This document shows, piece by piece, positions 26,862 to 38,095 of a DNA stretch of 45,834 bases. Location: contig KV919220.1 of NCBI GenBank assembly GCA_002049455.2, positions 1 to 45,834 on the forward strand. The letters are read 5' to 3'. The translations under genes were made by a program, and so were the position numbers. Under the pieces are notes generated by a model. It had not been told where the DNA came from. It was given only the letters and a program-made list of their open reading frames with translations, and searched no databases. The stretch comes from Porphyra umbilicalis. Lineage: Eukaryota > Rhodophyta > Bangiophyceae > Bangiales > Bangiaceae. Numbering within the stretch: the stretch's first letter is position 1; every line of letters starts with the position of its first letter.

Positions 26862-27481
26862 TTAAAAGACCTCGCGCAGCATTTTCTCTACCGCATTCAG
26901 CCCGTGCCAGTCGTTCTCTTTGCTGCTCTTGGTCTGCTCCGGGTCCTTGTACCCAAGCAGCGCCCCCTTGGTCAGCGGCACTCCGCCGGGACGACACGCA
27001 TCGAAGTCGATCAACACGGCCCTGTCCTCCTCCGTGACCATGCTGTTCTGGAGGCTGATGTCGTTGTGGCAGTACCTCAGTCCGTGCAAGTAGTGCAGGG
27101 CCTGCCGCACCCCCTCCACCACACGTCCAACGTTCAGGGGGACGTCCGGCTCCTGACAACGGCTCTCGAGGCTCTGCCCCAGCTTGTCCAGGGCGAGGCC
27201 TACAATGTAGTCGACGCCGTCGCGCCGCTCGACGACGCAGCCACGGTAGTCAACAGCGACAGGCCACCCACCTGACCAGTTTCAGGGAGCACGCTTCCGC
27301 CCTGCTCCTTCGCACGGAGCTCCTCCAGCACCTACGGGACGGTCGACGACAGCACAAACTGGTCTGACTGCTTGCACCGGATGATAGAGCGACGCCTGTT
27401 GAGCCAGTTCAGAAAGGTGATCTGGCTGTGCACACCCTGGTCATCACACTGCGAGCACAGGAGATACACAAAGAGACGCAT
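26862..27481 (-). pseudogene. Atypical protein-kinase-like gene, broken
   Basis: Starting from ATG 27481 (MRLFVYLLC), the frame has an in-frame TAG just before VLEELRAKEQGG. Near 27262 the frame changes to VAVDYRGCVVERRDGVDYIV. The C-lobe is then open to the stop at 26862: LHYLHGLRYCHNDISLQNSM holds the catalytic-loop HND and VLIDFDACRPGG the metal-binding DFD. It is a paralogue of the intact gene at 28097-28924 (shared GCVV, HND, LIDFD.CR..G.PL pattern). An unrecognised small intron could explain one of the breaks, but two breaks in ~60 residues favour a pseudogene. Confidence 0.7.
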
Positions 27482-28096
27482 ACTTAACGTCGACACCAGG
27501 GGCTATACACGAAGTGCCGCGGCCGGTGGCGACGACTTGTGGGATGAAGGCGCCTTCTCTTTTGGGCTCCTTGTCATCGTTGTGGTTTTCTTCTTTCGGC
27601 AGGCCAGACCGTCATCATGACATGTCAACGCTCCTCCGAAGACCACCTTGGCGGCCGTCACCTCGGACGGCGGCGCCGCCGCCGCCGCTGACGGTGCCAC
27701 CGCCACCACCGAGGCTCCGCCTCCACCGCCCCCCGCCCCCCCCCGCCCTCCCCCCGCCTCGCCGCCCATGCGCGCGGGGATACGGACGACACGGAGAGCG
27801 AGGCAAAACCGCCACCGGGTGATCCCCCTCCCCGGCCGGCCCCTCCCTACTCCCCAACCCCGTCACCGCGCGCGCCGTCGCTCCTGTCGCCGTCGCCACC
27901 GCTGTAGCCGCCTGCAGCAGGCGCGCAGCGTCGCCTGACGCCACTCCCGCCGCTAGCCGGCTCCCCGCCATCAACCGTCGAATGCACACGTCGACGTCAC
28001 TCCCAACCACAATCGTGGGGCACACAAGCGGTGGGGGGAAGGAGGCCGGTTGGGCGCGGACGAGCGGGTGGGGGGGGGGGGTAGGGTGAGGTCGGG
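27482..28096. other. Spacer between kinase-like genes, low complexity
   Basis: C- and G-rich tracts with GCC runs at 27665-27760. No gene seen. Confidence 0.5.
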
Positions 28097-28924
28097 CTAG
28101 GGCTGTCCGACTTGTGCCTTGATCTTCCTCTTATAACTCTCCAGGTGGGCCTCGATGGCGTCCACAGCCTTGTCGTCATGCTCCTGGCGCGCCGTGGTGG
28201 CCTCCACATCACCCCACTCGGGCGTACACCCCTTCAACAGCGGCTCGCCCAGCTCGCGACACGAGTCAAAGTCGATGAGGATCGGGGTCGTGTCTTGCCG
28301 CCCAGCAAACATGATGTTGGTTGGGTTGATGTCATTGTGGCTGAGACCCATTGTGTTTAGGTGCGCGATCGCAGACCGCAGCCCTTGAACCACCTCCGCT
28401 ATGTCTGCGAGCTCGCATCCCCGCTCCAACCGCTCCGCCAACGTCTCGTAATACTTGGGGAAGACCAGGGCCGCCACACACCCGTCGCGTACGACACACC
28501 CGAGATACTTGGCAATGTTCTCGTGACAGGGGCCGGCTTTTGACAGCAACTCGCACACGCTGATCTCCTGCGTTGCAATCTTCTTGACGGTAGGCATGGA
28601 AGCGGGGCCGTAGAAGCCCGCGACGCCCAGCTCCTTCACGTGCAGCGCCCGTTCAGACGATGCTCTATCGATGCCCGCCTCTGAGTGCCGCAAGGCGTCA
28701 AATGCCGGGCAAATGTCGCCGTAGTTGACGACCTCGAAATGAAGGTCGTTCCGCTTGGTGACGTCCCCAAGATCGTCCACCCGCACGTCAGTGGATGCAA
28801 ACAGCCGCTTCAATCCCTTGGAGGCAACCACGAGCGTCATGTGGTGCCTGATGTTCGGCTCGGTCCCGACCATCATGTCACAGGAGAACAGCTTACGAAG
28901 AGGCTCGTCCGCACATTGGTCCAT
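28097..28924 (-). CDS. Atypical protein-kinase-like protein
   Basis: 275 residues from ATG 28924 (MDQCADEPLRKLF). The N-lobe has a candidate ATP-binding lysine at TVKK (K114/K115), an alpha-C-like Glu (E120 or E125) and HENIAKYLGC. A hinge FPKYYETLAERL follows, then the catalytic loop SHNDINPTNIM (HND at 196-198) and PILIDFD (DFD at 218-220). HND/DFD instead of HRD/DFG marks it as divergent. Catalytic D198, N203 and D218 are kept, so activity is possible. The Gly-rich loop is not obvious and an activation segment with APE is not seen, so substrate and activity are unknown. The frame runs open upstream through a minisatellite, but no Met occurs there until far upstream, so I place the start here. 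Such orphan kinase-like genes often expand with mobile DNA. Confidence 0.68.
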   Translation of the reverse strand: MDQCADEPLRKLFSCDMMVGTEPNIRHHMTLVVASKGLKRLFASTDVRVDDLGDVTKRNDLHFEVVNYGDICPAFDALRHSEAGIDRASSERALHVKELGVAGFYGPASMPTVKKIATQEISVCELLSKAGPCHENIAKYLGCVVRDGCVAALVFPKYYETLAERLERGCELADIAEVVQGLRSAIAHLNTMGLSHNDINPTNIMFAGRQDTTPILIDFDSCRELGEPLLKGCTPEWGDVEATTARQEHDDKAVDAIEAHLESYKRKIKAQVGQP

Positions 28925-29119
28925 ACTGGCAAGTACGAATAACGACACCTTCGTTGGCGTCGCCGCGCTGTGCACCACCCGCCTGAGAGCACCGCAATGT
29001 GTGGCAGGTAAGGTGCATGCCGCCGCCGTCGTGGGCCTCGGGCTGGAACACGCTGGGTTGTGTTCGAGCGCGTGTGGAGTCCTGACCGGATGGCGAGCAC
29101 GCGCGAATGTCGTGAGCGC

Positions 29120-29393
29120 GCGACGCCCGCGCACGCCGCCGCACGCGACGCCGCCACACGCCGCCGACTGGCCGCACGCGACGCCGCCACACGCCGCCGA
29201 CTGGCCGCACGCGACGCCGCCACACGACGCCGACTGGCCGCACGCGACGCCCGCGCACGCCGCCGCACGCGACGCCCGCGCACGCCGCCGCACGCGACGC
29301 CCGCGCACGCCGCCGCACGCGACGCCCGCGCACGCCGCCGCACGCGACGCCCGCGCACGCCGCCGCACGCGACGCCCGCGCTCGCCGCCGCGC
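29120..29393. repeat. Compound minisatellite: 25-bp and 33-bp units
   Basis: One 25-bp unit (29120-29144), three 33-bp units (29145-29243, each ending in GACTGGCCGCAC), then six 25-bp units (29244-29393), all starting GCGACGCC. The 25-bp period shifts the frame each copy, so the repetitive peptides it encodes are artefacts. It lies ~200 bp upstream of the intact kinase-like gene. Confidence 0.92.
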
Positions 29394-29572
29394 ACAGGGG
29401 GGTCAACGCTGTGCATATATTAAAAAATAACTGGGAGAAAACGGCGAATGCGGGCAAGAAACGCAGTGTACTCCCCACACGCCCGCACACTCAGTGGCTG
29501 GCGGGCCTACAGTGGGGCACGAGCGTCGGTTCGATGTCTGGGCTGCCGGGCCAGCCGCCCCCCCGCTAGCTA

Positions 29573-29699
29573 GCCGGTGCAGGGCGCGCACTCGAACGCC
29601 CGCACGCACATGCGTGCGTAGGCCAAACCGGGCCAAACAAGCTGCCCAGGCAACCCCACTTCTCAGAGGCACCCGGCGCACACACAAGTCGCTGGCGGG
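29573..29699. repeat. Dispersed repeat, copy 1 (second copy at 44028)
   Basis: Diverged match to 44028-44162, from CCGCTAG..CGGTGC.GGGCGC..ACTC to CACACACAA(G/A)TCGCTGGCGGG. The MITE at 29702 was inserted at the TA that ends the shared block. Confidence 0.65.
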
Positions 29700-29701
29700 T
29701 A

Positions 29702-30131
29702 TTGCTGATCCCCCAATTTTGTCCTCATCGCCCGAGAACGGGAGTGCAACAGCGATGCAGGGACGCTTCTGATTGGCCAAGACGACCACCAGCAGTGCAA
29801 ATCGGGCCCGATCTTTTCACAATGTGCCCCTACGGCTCGCCAACGCACAATCGCTGCACTCGTTTTTCTGAGATTATCTGAGAATCTCCCAAAGAATTCC
29901 GACATCGAACGGTTGCGGCCTACTTGACCATACGAGACGGAACAGAACGGAAGAAAATCTCAAGAAAAACGAGAATCTCGATTCTGCACTGACCTGGCGG
30001 TCGGAGAGCCAATGGATAGTCCCAAAATCGCACTCAGCAGCTGTTTGCGGCTGTTTTAGACCAATGGCTGGCCTGTTTTACAAAGCAGTCCCAGTCCTGG
30101 GCCGATGAGGACAAAATTGGGGGATCAGCAA
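29702..30131. mobile_element. MITE family B, copy 2 (430 bp)
   Basis: TA duplications at 29700-29701 and 30132-30133; same ends and length as 14007-14436 with about two differences. Confidence 0.93.
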
Positions 30132-30133
30132 TA

Positions 30134-31083
30134 CTGTACATACTGAAACGGCCGGACCAGCGCAATCGCACCACAGCCACGCAAACGGTCCACACCAACC
30201 GAAAAGTGGCACGGTGCGGAGCAACTATGAATCTCGTACATGAATGGAGGTCACGACAGAAACCGACAGATTATTGGCTGCGCGAAGGTGTGCATCGCGA
30301 CGTGGACAGATGACCTCCGCACGAGGTGGAAAGAGTCACAGCACACCCCCACGGTGGGAAGTGAATTCCAATATTTTTATTGGCTGGGAAGTGGTGACTT
30401 CCCAGGGTACCCTGTGGAAACATGGCGAGATATGCAAGAAAACGCCGTGTTGGTCGCAGAGCCCCCCCACTGCCGACCGCGATCACCCCACGTTGGGTGA
30501 TGCGGCTTGGCAGTCGATGAGGCTGCCGAGCCAGCCGCCGCCCCCCCCGCTAGTCCATGTACAGTAGTAATCGAGAATCATCCGAGCCTGCCAGAATTCT
30601 GGCAGGAGGGGTTGAATGCCGGCCTCTCAGAGCTCCTCGGCGGATCAGCAGTCGCCGCCTCGGCTCCGCACGTGGCGCACCATGTCGGTGTGGCCCGGCC
30701 CGGGCCCTCCGCCCCGTCACGCTGGCCTGGGCCCGTCCCGCCCCCCTGGATTTTGGAGCGGAACACCTCCAGGCCAGCGACAGCCGTTCAGAAACAAATT
30801 GGAGCGGAAAGCAGCAGTCATGAGTAATGGCTCACGCTGTTTTCAGTGCATCTGATTCCGGTCCCCCCAGCCGCCCTGTCGCGTCGGGGGCAGGGTTGCG
30901 AGTTCAGACATAATCAATAGAAGCCCCCCCCGCAGGGGCAGGGGGGGCTATTAGCGAAGCTCCTGCAAGTGCATTTCGCATGCCTTGCGCCCGAATGTGA
31001 AACGAGACTATTTTACAGGCACCCAAGCTGGCCTCTTGCACGATGACGAACAGCGCCACCCACGGCCATCCTTGGCCGGTCTT
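30134..31083. other. Intergenic with a 20-bp perfect palindrome
   Basis: No gene seen. CCTGCCAGAATTCTGGCAGG at 30587-30606 is a perfect palindrome. 30384-30405 can also form a short hairpin (CTGGGAAGT...ACTTCCCAG). Confidence 0.5.
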
Positions 31084-31447
31084 CCTCGACAGTCCCCCTG
31101 CGCCCACTGCCCCTTTCCTTCATGCCTTCCGGTTGAGAAACCACTTTCGTCCTGTACTCCTTTCCGCTAAGTCAATGTACCCCTTTACCTCTCGCCGCCG
31201 CCAGCGGCGCCCGAGCGTCCCCTCCCCCAAACCACACGCCGAATGACTGCTTCTGCCACATCACGCCTCGACAGTCCCCCTGCGCCCACTGCCCCTTTCC
31301 TTCATGCCTTCCGGTTGAGAAACCGCTTTTGTCCTGCACTCCTTTCCGCTAAGTCAATGTACCCCTTTACCTCTCGCCGCCGCCAGCAGCGCCCGAGCGT
31401 CCCCTCCCCCCAACCACACGCCGAATGACCGCTTCTGCCACATCACG
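31084..31447. repeat. 182-bp tandem duplication
   Basis: 31084-31265 and 31266-31447 are near-identical copies, each starting CCTCGACAGTCCCCCTGCGC. No gene is seen in them. Confidence 0.92.
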
Positions 31448-32179
31448 GAAGAAAGGGAAGAGACAACCGCCCTTCTTGGGCGCGTCTGATAGCGCTTGTC
31501 AAGCGCAACGTTGGCGTGTGTACGAGTGGGCACTGTTACTGCATGCAAGAAAGATAGGCGGGCGCATCTGCTCAGCTGCGAGCTTGACTTGTATGAGACC
31601 ACCAGTGGGACACCGAAACGGCTGCCAGGAGCGTCTGAAACGGCATGCTGATGTCTCATTGGCCACAGGCTTGTCAGCGGTCAGGTGAACCTGCAACCAC
31701 TGGTGCCTGGCGCCTCGTCAGAACCAGCGACGGCACTCAGTTCGTGACACGCGGCGGCTGTGTCAGGCGGCTGTGTCAAGAACACAACGGCACCGAGCAT
31801 GCATAGCGTAGCGGGAGTGGCGGAGGGGCCTGTATACCTGTAAACAGCCGCGTTGCAGGTCTTTCAGGCAGCCTCCGTGTCACGGCAGTGCAGCCGAAAC
31901 GGCTCAGCCGTGTGAACGGCCAGGTGCAGGAAGGGTCGGCTTGTGCGCGTAACCTCGCTGCATGCTGAGCAAGGCGTCGTTGGCGGCTCTCTCCGTCCAG
32001 TCACCGCGACACATTGACGGATGACCGCGCCCGATGGCTCGACTTCTGTCCCAAATTGAAAACAAACACATTGAATACAGACTCATATGGGTCTTGCATG
32101 GTTTCATCATTATGGCTATAAATTATCATAATTATGGCACAATCTTTGAAGCATGCGATGATTGTACGCCAATCTTGCA
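31448..32179. other. Intergenic, nothing recognised
   Basis: Moderate GC, becoming AT-rich near 32050-32150. No RNA gene, repeat or supported ORF. Confidence 0.45.
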
Positions 32180-34560
32180 ACCCTAGTCGGGGGCCACGGG
32201 CGCGGCGGCGGCGGCGGCGATCGCTGCTTCGGCGGCCAGGGGGGGCGGCGGCGGGGGTGGGGGCGTGTTGGGGGGCGGAGGGGGGGGAAAGGCCACCCGC
32301 TTTGCTGCCCTGCGGAGGCTGCTCGGCTCGGGGTGGTGGCGGTGGGGCGTCGGTGCCTCGTGTACAAGCCGCATGTTGGGGGAGGGGAGGGGGGCCGGGG
32401 GGGGGCGCCGCGCCCGCCGCCGCGGGCGGCCGGCAAACGGCGCGCTGGGGGGGGGGGAGCGCGAACGCACGCCGCGAGGGAGGGAGCCCACGCCGCCGCG
32501 CGCGGCGCGGCGGCGCGGGCCCGCCGTCGCCGCGGCCGCCGCCGCCCCCGCTGGCCGCCCTTGCGGGCGCGCCGCGGGGGGATGACGGCGGCACCGTCGG
32601 CGTAAACGTGGACGCTGCCGCCGAGGTGGCGGCGGGCGCTCTGGTCGTGCCTGGCCGCCACCCGCCGACCGTCGACGGCGGGGCGGCGGCGGACGCTGTG
32701 GCCCCCGCCAACGCTGTCGCCGCCGCCGCCGCCGGCCGCTGCGCCTGCCGCGGCCGTGGTGGTTGGCGCCGCCGCTGTGACGGCGGCCGCGGCGCCCACG
32801 ACCGCCCGTGGTGGCCGTCAGAGGCGGCGAGTGGTGGCGGCGGCTGCCGCCGCCGGCCAGTCGGCCGCTCGCCGGCCGCGGCGGGCGGCGGCGGCCCGCC
32901 GCCGCCGCCGCCGACGGGGCGGACGGAACCGCCGCACCCGCCGCCGACGGCGGCGGCGGCGGTGGGGGCGCGACAGTGCCCGCCGCGCTGCTCGCGGCGC
33001 TGGTCGGCCCGCGGCCGCGGTCGTCGCCACCCCCGCCGAAGCCGCCGGCAGCAGCGGCGCTGCCGCCGCTCCCGCCCGTGGCGGCGCCGCGTGGGCATGG
33101 CGGCGCACCGCAGATGCTCGGTGCCGTCGTCGAGCCGCCCCGGCGGCGCTCGGGCGGTGGTGGGGGACGCGTGTCGCCCGCCGACGCGCCGGTGGAGCGT
33201 TGACGCTGGGTGTGGGGCGCGCGCGGGGGGGGATGGCGGCGGCGCGCCGCTCCGTGCGTCTGCCTCTGGGGCGGGTGGGGCCGTTGCTTTGGTCCAAAAC
33301 TCTGTTTTCACTTGTTTGAACGGGTTCTTGGCCGGGCGACGCGGGTGGCGGCGCGCGGCGCGCCGACATGCGGCGGCGGGGGGAGTAGCAGCGCGACCGC
33401 CGCGGCCGTGCGCGTCGCGCGCGGCAACGAAACGGTGCCTTCTCGCTCGCAGGCACACGCTGACAAAAGCGGGGCCGTCCACGCCCAACCCCCCACACCC
33501 CGCTGGCCTCCGGTGGGGTCAGCTTCCCCACCGCCAGCCGGCACCGCCACCGCCAGCGGTGGCGGCAGCTCCGCCCCCGACGGCCGCAGGCGCACGCCCA
33601 CCGCGGACCGCCGCGCGGCGGCCCCCACCGCGCTTGCGGCGGGAACCCCCCCATCCCCCCGCCTCCCCCCCGCCGCCACCGGCCGCTGCCAGCCCGCCGT
33701 TCGCGACGGGCAAGGCGTGCAGCGCCGCCGCCGCGACCGCCCCGCGCACGGCGGCCGTGTCGACTTGCGACGCTGCCAGCGTGGCGGTGGCCGCCGCCAG
33801 CCTTGCCGCGAGGAGAGACGGCGGGAGGCTGCCAGGCAGACTGGAAACGGCGGCGGCTGGCGCCGCCCCGGTCGCTGCCGGGGGGGGGAGGCCGTCCCCG
33901 CCGCCGCCGCCGTCCCCGCTACCGCAGGCGCGCGGGAGCGGCGGTCGCCACCGCCGCCGCCGCCGCATCCACCGCGCGTCGGCGCGTCGGACTCCCCGTT
34001 TCCCGCCCCGCTCGCGGCGACGGCGGCCGCGGCAGCGGCCGCCGCCGCCGCCGTTGCCGCCGCCGCGACGGCGGTGAGCCGCCGCACCGCCGCGCGGAGG
34101 CGCCGCCGCTCCGTGGCCGCCGCGTCCGCGGCTTCGGCGGCCGCCCCCGCCACCGCGTCGGCGATTTTGGCGCGCGCCATGGCGGTGGCGGCGGCGGCGG
34201 CCGCCTCCCGCGCCGCCGCGGCGGTGCGGTCGGCGACGGCCTCGGCGGCGGTGCGGTTGGCGGCGGCGGTTTCCGCGACGGCGGGCGCAACCGTCGCGGC
34301 TGCGGCCGTCAACCGGGTCCCGAGGGTTGGGGAGGGGGTGCCCGTCGCTGCCGCTACTGCTGCCACCGCCGCCGCTGCGGCCGCCAACGGCGGCAGAGTC
34401 TGCGGCGCGTCGGCTGGCACGCTGTCCCCAACCTGCGCGTCGGCCCCGCCGCCGTCGTCATCGTCGCCGCCAGGTGTGAGCGCCGCGACCGCAGGGACCG
34501 CGTCGCGGACGCTGTCGGCTTCACGCGCACCAGGGCGGGTCTCTCGCGACCGTGTGGGTC
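32180..34560. other. Extreme-GC low-complexity block, possible Ala-rich ORF on minus
   Basis: Almost all six frames are open over long stretches, so ORF length means nothing here. The best protein-like signal is on minus, about 34560-34030, where an Ala/Glu/Arg helical segment (AAEAVADRTAAAAREAAAAA) is preceded by an acidic GGDDDDGGG. A second minus frame at about 33900-33640 has LLAARLAAATATLAASQVDT. Together these may be exons or frameshifted parts of one Ala-rich coiled-coil protein. No family match, no start or splice sites I can defend. Confidence 0.3.
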
Positions 34561-36357
34561 CGTTTCTTTTTAGCTCAGTAGACAGTCCTGCATGCAGGGA
34601 ACCTAACACACATGTTAATGTGGTCAGCGTACTGGTACGGTGGCGTGGGGCGCACGTGGAAGTCGTGGCCAGTTTGACCCTGTGAGTCCAGAAAAGACAT
34701 GAAGGATGCGTTTTTGCACGAGACGACACACTTTCCCATGACCAGCACCTCTCATAGGTCCAGGAACGGTCCCTGCAGAGAAAATGTGCTCTTGGTGCTT
34801 TTTCGCTCGGGAGTGCCGGACGCTTGCTCATCTGGGACCAGATGGTATCGGGGTCATGCACAGTCACGGTACCTCACCGAGTATCGCAGAAGTTGATGAG
34901 AAAAGACACAGGGTGTTGCAAGAGACTCACAGTGGTTGTTCTGGGTGGAAATACTCGCCAGAACACCTGTAGGTACGTAGGGAAGCGCAGGAGCCCATTC
35001 CACTGGATTGGCCAGTGTCATCACTGGCTAGTGACCCACCCACTAGATTGACCAGTGTCAGCGATATTTCTCTGTCAACACTAGGTTACAAGACTGTAGA
35101 CACACCGGTATGGGTGCATTACCCAGTGATTTGCTCACGCACGTGCTGTCGCGGCAATCCGCACCTTTTCAGCCACAGCCAACACGGCGGCCATAAACTT
35201 CAGCCCTTTCCTCCCCTCTTTACATCCGTGGCTAACGTCGCTGTGTCAAATATGGATCACTTTTGTCCTTTTCTGGGCTCAGAGAAGGCAACGTCCATCA
35301 GAGCACGGGTTGCGCGAGTGCACTGGAAAGCCTGTGAGTTTCTCTACAAACGCCACGCGAGAAGTAATACGTTTTGTGCATGTCTTCTTACTCATTTCTG
35401 CTCTTCTATAGCGCTCTCCAGTGTGACGTAGAATTACCATCCAGCGGCATCTCTGGATCACCGATCGTCGGATCGTTTCACACCACGCGACGGCAATCGA
35501 TCGAAAAAGGACACACGAAGACACAATGAAAGAGTAATTGTAGGATCATTGCTGCCCAACGGGGAACAATACTGTGTCTCGGCCATCTGAGGCCAGCGAC
35601 GTAGCCGCGCCTGGTCACGCTCTGTGGACGTGCATTCGCTTGACGCCCATCCAGTGGATCTCTGCCGCACTGCCCCGATTCTGATTGCTGTGCTCCCCCC
35701 AGGCCCTGGATCTCGCACCAGGGGACGGCGTTGCCACGGAGGACTTTGCGGCCACCGAGTGACAATATGTTGGTGATTAAAATAAATTTGCCTTCGATCG
35801 ATCGTGTGTGTGTAACAATACAAGCGACTTGGCGGCGGTTCTGCCCGATCGATAGGGCTATGCGACATAAACACGTGTTTATCTTAGATCATGGTGCTTT
35901 TCTCTACACCGTTCGAAAGCCCTTCAGCTCAGGCTTCTGCTCGTATGTTTATAGCCCTCCCGCGTGCTTCTGTACTGAGCGCTCGTCAGAGGAAGAAAAA
36001 ACAGTGGGCAAATAGGCTGGAATCGACGATTCCGGTGATCCACATTTGACCTAAGTGATCCAGAATAGGCACAGGGACGATACCCCCCACCTGTCCATCC
36101 CCCTTGCCCACTAACTGCCACCGCTTCCCGCGGCCGCGTACCATCGCGAGGCCCCACAGCGAGGTAGTATTTGACATTCTCGATCACGTACCGTTTTTTG
36201 GTGCGTGAGGGGGGCGGGGGGGGGCGGCCTGTGCGCGCGCCACGTGGGGGGATTCAGGGGGCGCGTGGGTGGTGGTTTGGTGGGGGGGCTAGCACTTTTT
36301 GAATTCTGTCGATTTTGTGCCACGATGCGACCTTGTGCATTTTTGTACTTGCAATGA
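34561..36357. other. Intergenic, AT-richer, no gene seen
   Basis: Short local repeats of CACTGG/CCAGTG words at about 34998-35056. Otherwise no supported feature except the inverted repeat at 36164-36205. Confidence 0.45.
36164..36205. repeat. 42-bp inverted repeat, left copy
   Basis: Inverse of 43627-43668 with four mismatches. The core ACGTACCGTTTTTTGGTGCG is identical. The pair is 7.5 kb apart and brackets Harbinger-2 and the C-rich and G-rich tracts. Confidence 0.75.
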
Positions 36358-36893
36358 GAGCAAGCCCAGCGGTTCGGATTATGGCGGAGAATCTCCGCTA
36401 ACGCCAAATTATAGCGGAAAGGGGTGCCCAGCGGTCAGATTTATGGCGCGGAATCCACGCCAAATGTTGGGATGGCGGAGATCCGACGCTGTAATCCGGT
36501 GGTATGGCGTGAGATCCACGCCATCCCAAGGTTTGGCGGAGCCGTTTGGCGGAATCGTGCTGTCGAAACGTGAAAGGAGCCCAAAAATACCGAAGACGTT
36601 GGCTTTCCACCGTGCCAAGGCACGCGATTGTCCGACGCAAGCCGTCTGCGTTTGCCATGTGTACGGAAACGCCCCCGCCGCGTCATCTTTGGGTGCCACG
36701 ACACAGGCCTGATCCTCCGTCACGCCCCGCCAGGGCGACGCCAGAAGGCGGCGTCACTCTTTTTCGAAACTCATCGCCTGCGCGGGATTCCCTTCGTCCC
36801 CGCGCGGCCTCGCCCACAGCGCACTTGGACACCGTACCGCACGATCGCCACCGCCCGTCGTCGTGGGCCGTGCGTCGTCGGACGTCCGTCGCG

Positions 36894-37220
36894 ATGGCGA
36901 CCCCTGCCAAGAAGGCGCGTGGCCCGGGGCGGGGTTTGGGGTGGTCTCCTGTTGAGGTGCTTGCACTTGTTGAGACAGCACCCCTGGTGCTTCAGGACCC
37001 TGCCACTGGGTCCGGTCAAACCGCTGCCGCCCTCTCGCGGCGCATCCGCAGTCGCTTTTTGGCGCGTGCCCCACCTGCTGCGGGCTCCAAGCTGGACTCT
37101 GGGTGCGACCTCGACCCGCGCCGCTGGGCGGGGCGCACGGCTCGAGCATGCAAAGAGCGGTGGGACACGATCAAGGCCGCGTGCATCATCTACAAGCAGG
37201 CTGTGGACTTTGTCTGGTAG
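36894..37220 (+). CDS. Short Myb/SANT-like protein of Harbinger-2
   Basis: 108 residues from ATG 36894 (MATPAKKARGPGRGLGW). The single domain GWSPVEVLALVETAPLVLQD ... RTARACKERWDTIKAACIIYK has the three spaced aromatic/Trp positions of the Myb/SANT-like fold used by Harbinger partner proteins. Ends soon after at VDFVW, so it lacks the coiled-coil tail of the Harbinger-1 protein. Truncation, or an unseen intron leading to a further exon, is possible. An upstream in-frame extension exists but is Pro/Arg-rich and unlikely. Confidence 0.65.
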   Translation: MATPAKKARGPGRGLGWSPVEVLALVETAPLVLQDPATGSGQTAAALSRRIRSRFLARAPPAAGSKLDSGCDLDPRRWAGRTARACKERWDTIKAACIIYKQAVDFVW

Positions 37221-38095
37221 CTGTTGGTGGGTTTGGGTAGAGGGTGATGCGCCGTAGATTATCACCCAGTTGTGTGCGTGATGGGCAAGACCCCACTTTG
37301 TAGCGAGTTTTTTTCTTGGCGCCCGATGTGCCTCCCACGTGGGCTGTCCTGGACGGTCTGCCACTGGTTTTTTTGCACCGCTGACGGATGTACTTTGTTC
37401 TACATGCCCTGTTTTGCCATAGGTGGCTGCCGCCCACTCGTTGGTATGTCGTCGACGCCAGCACGGTGGCCTTGATGTTGGCGGCCGCCCAAATGTGTGT
37501 TTTTGACCACTCTGGGGGGGGGGGGTAGGGGGGTCTGGACAAGGGGGAACTGGAGATAATGCACCGCTCTCTTCATGAGGTTCCTGTACATGGGTAGCGC
37601 GGCAGGGACACCTAGTTTCGTGTCCATCGGACAAGAACTGACTTGGTGGTGAGCTTTTTCTTTTATTCCGTCACCGTCATCGTCGCAGAGACGTAGACCC
37701 ACCCCCACGTGAAGCGGCTGCACCTTTTGGCCTTCTGTCACGTGCCATAAATCCTTCTCGGCCATATGTCCAGATGTGTGGTGGCGCCCCAGCATAGTCA
37801 TGGAGCAGTTCAGCACACGGTGGCCACCGACTCGGAGCCCGCAGGTACGTTTTTGATATATCTGAGGGGGGTGCTTGTGGGTGGGGGGGTCTAAAGAAGG
37901 GGGAACCGCGCCGCGCGGCTGGCTCTTGGTGCATATCGGTACAGGGTGATGCGCCGTAGATTATCACCCAGTTGTGTGCGCGATGGGCAACACCCTATGA
38001 CATAGCGAGTTTTTCCGTATTGACTCTGCACTGCTGTGTGGTTGGCCTGTGACGGAGGGCCGCTATATGTTTTTTGGTACTTGCACTTTGCTATT
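37220..38095. repeat. ~350-bp diverged tandem repeats inside Harbinger-2
   Basis: AGGGTGATGCGCCGTAGATT starts at 37241 and again at 37943, with a more diverged middle copy near 37600 (CACCTAGTTTCGTGTCCATC region). About 2.3 units, non-coding, filling the gap between the two convergent genes. Confidence 0.75.

Noticed and set aside
32134..34867. Several 490-650-codon ORFs on both strands
   Set aside because: Overlapping open frames in all registers reflect the near absence of A/T; none shows a domain.
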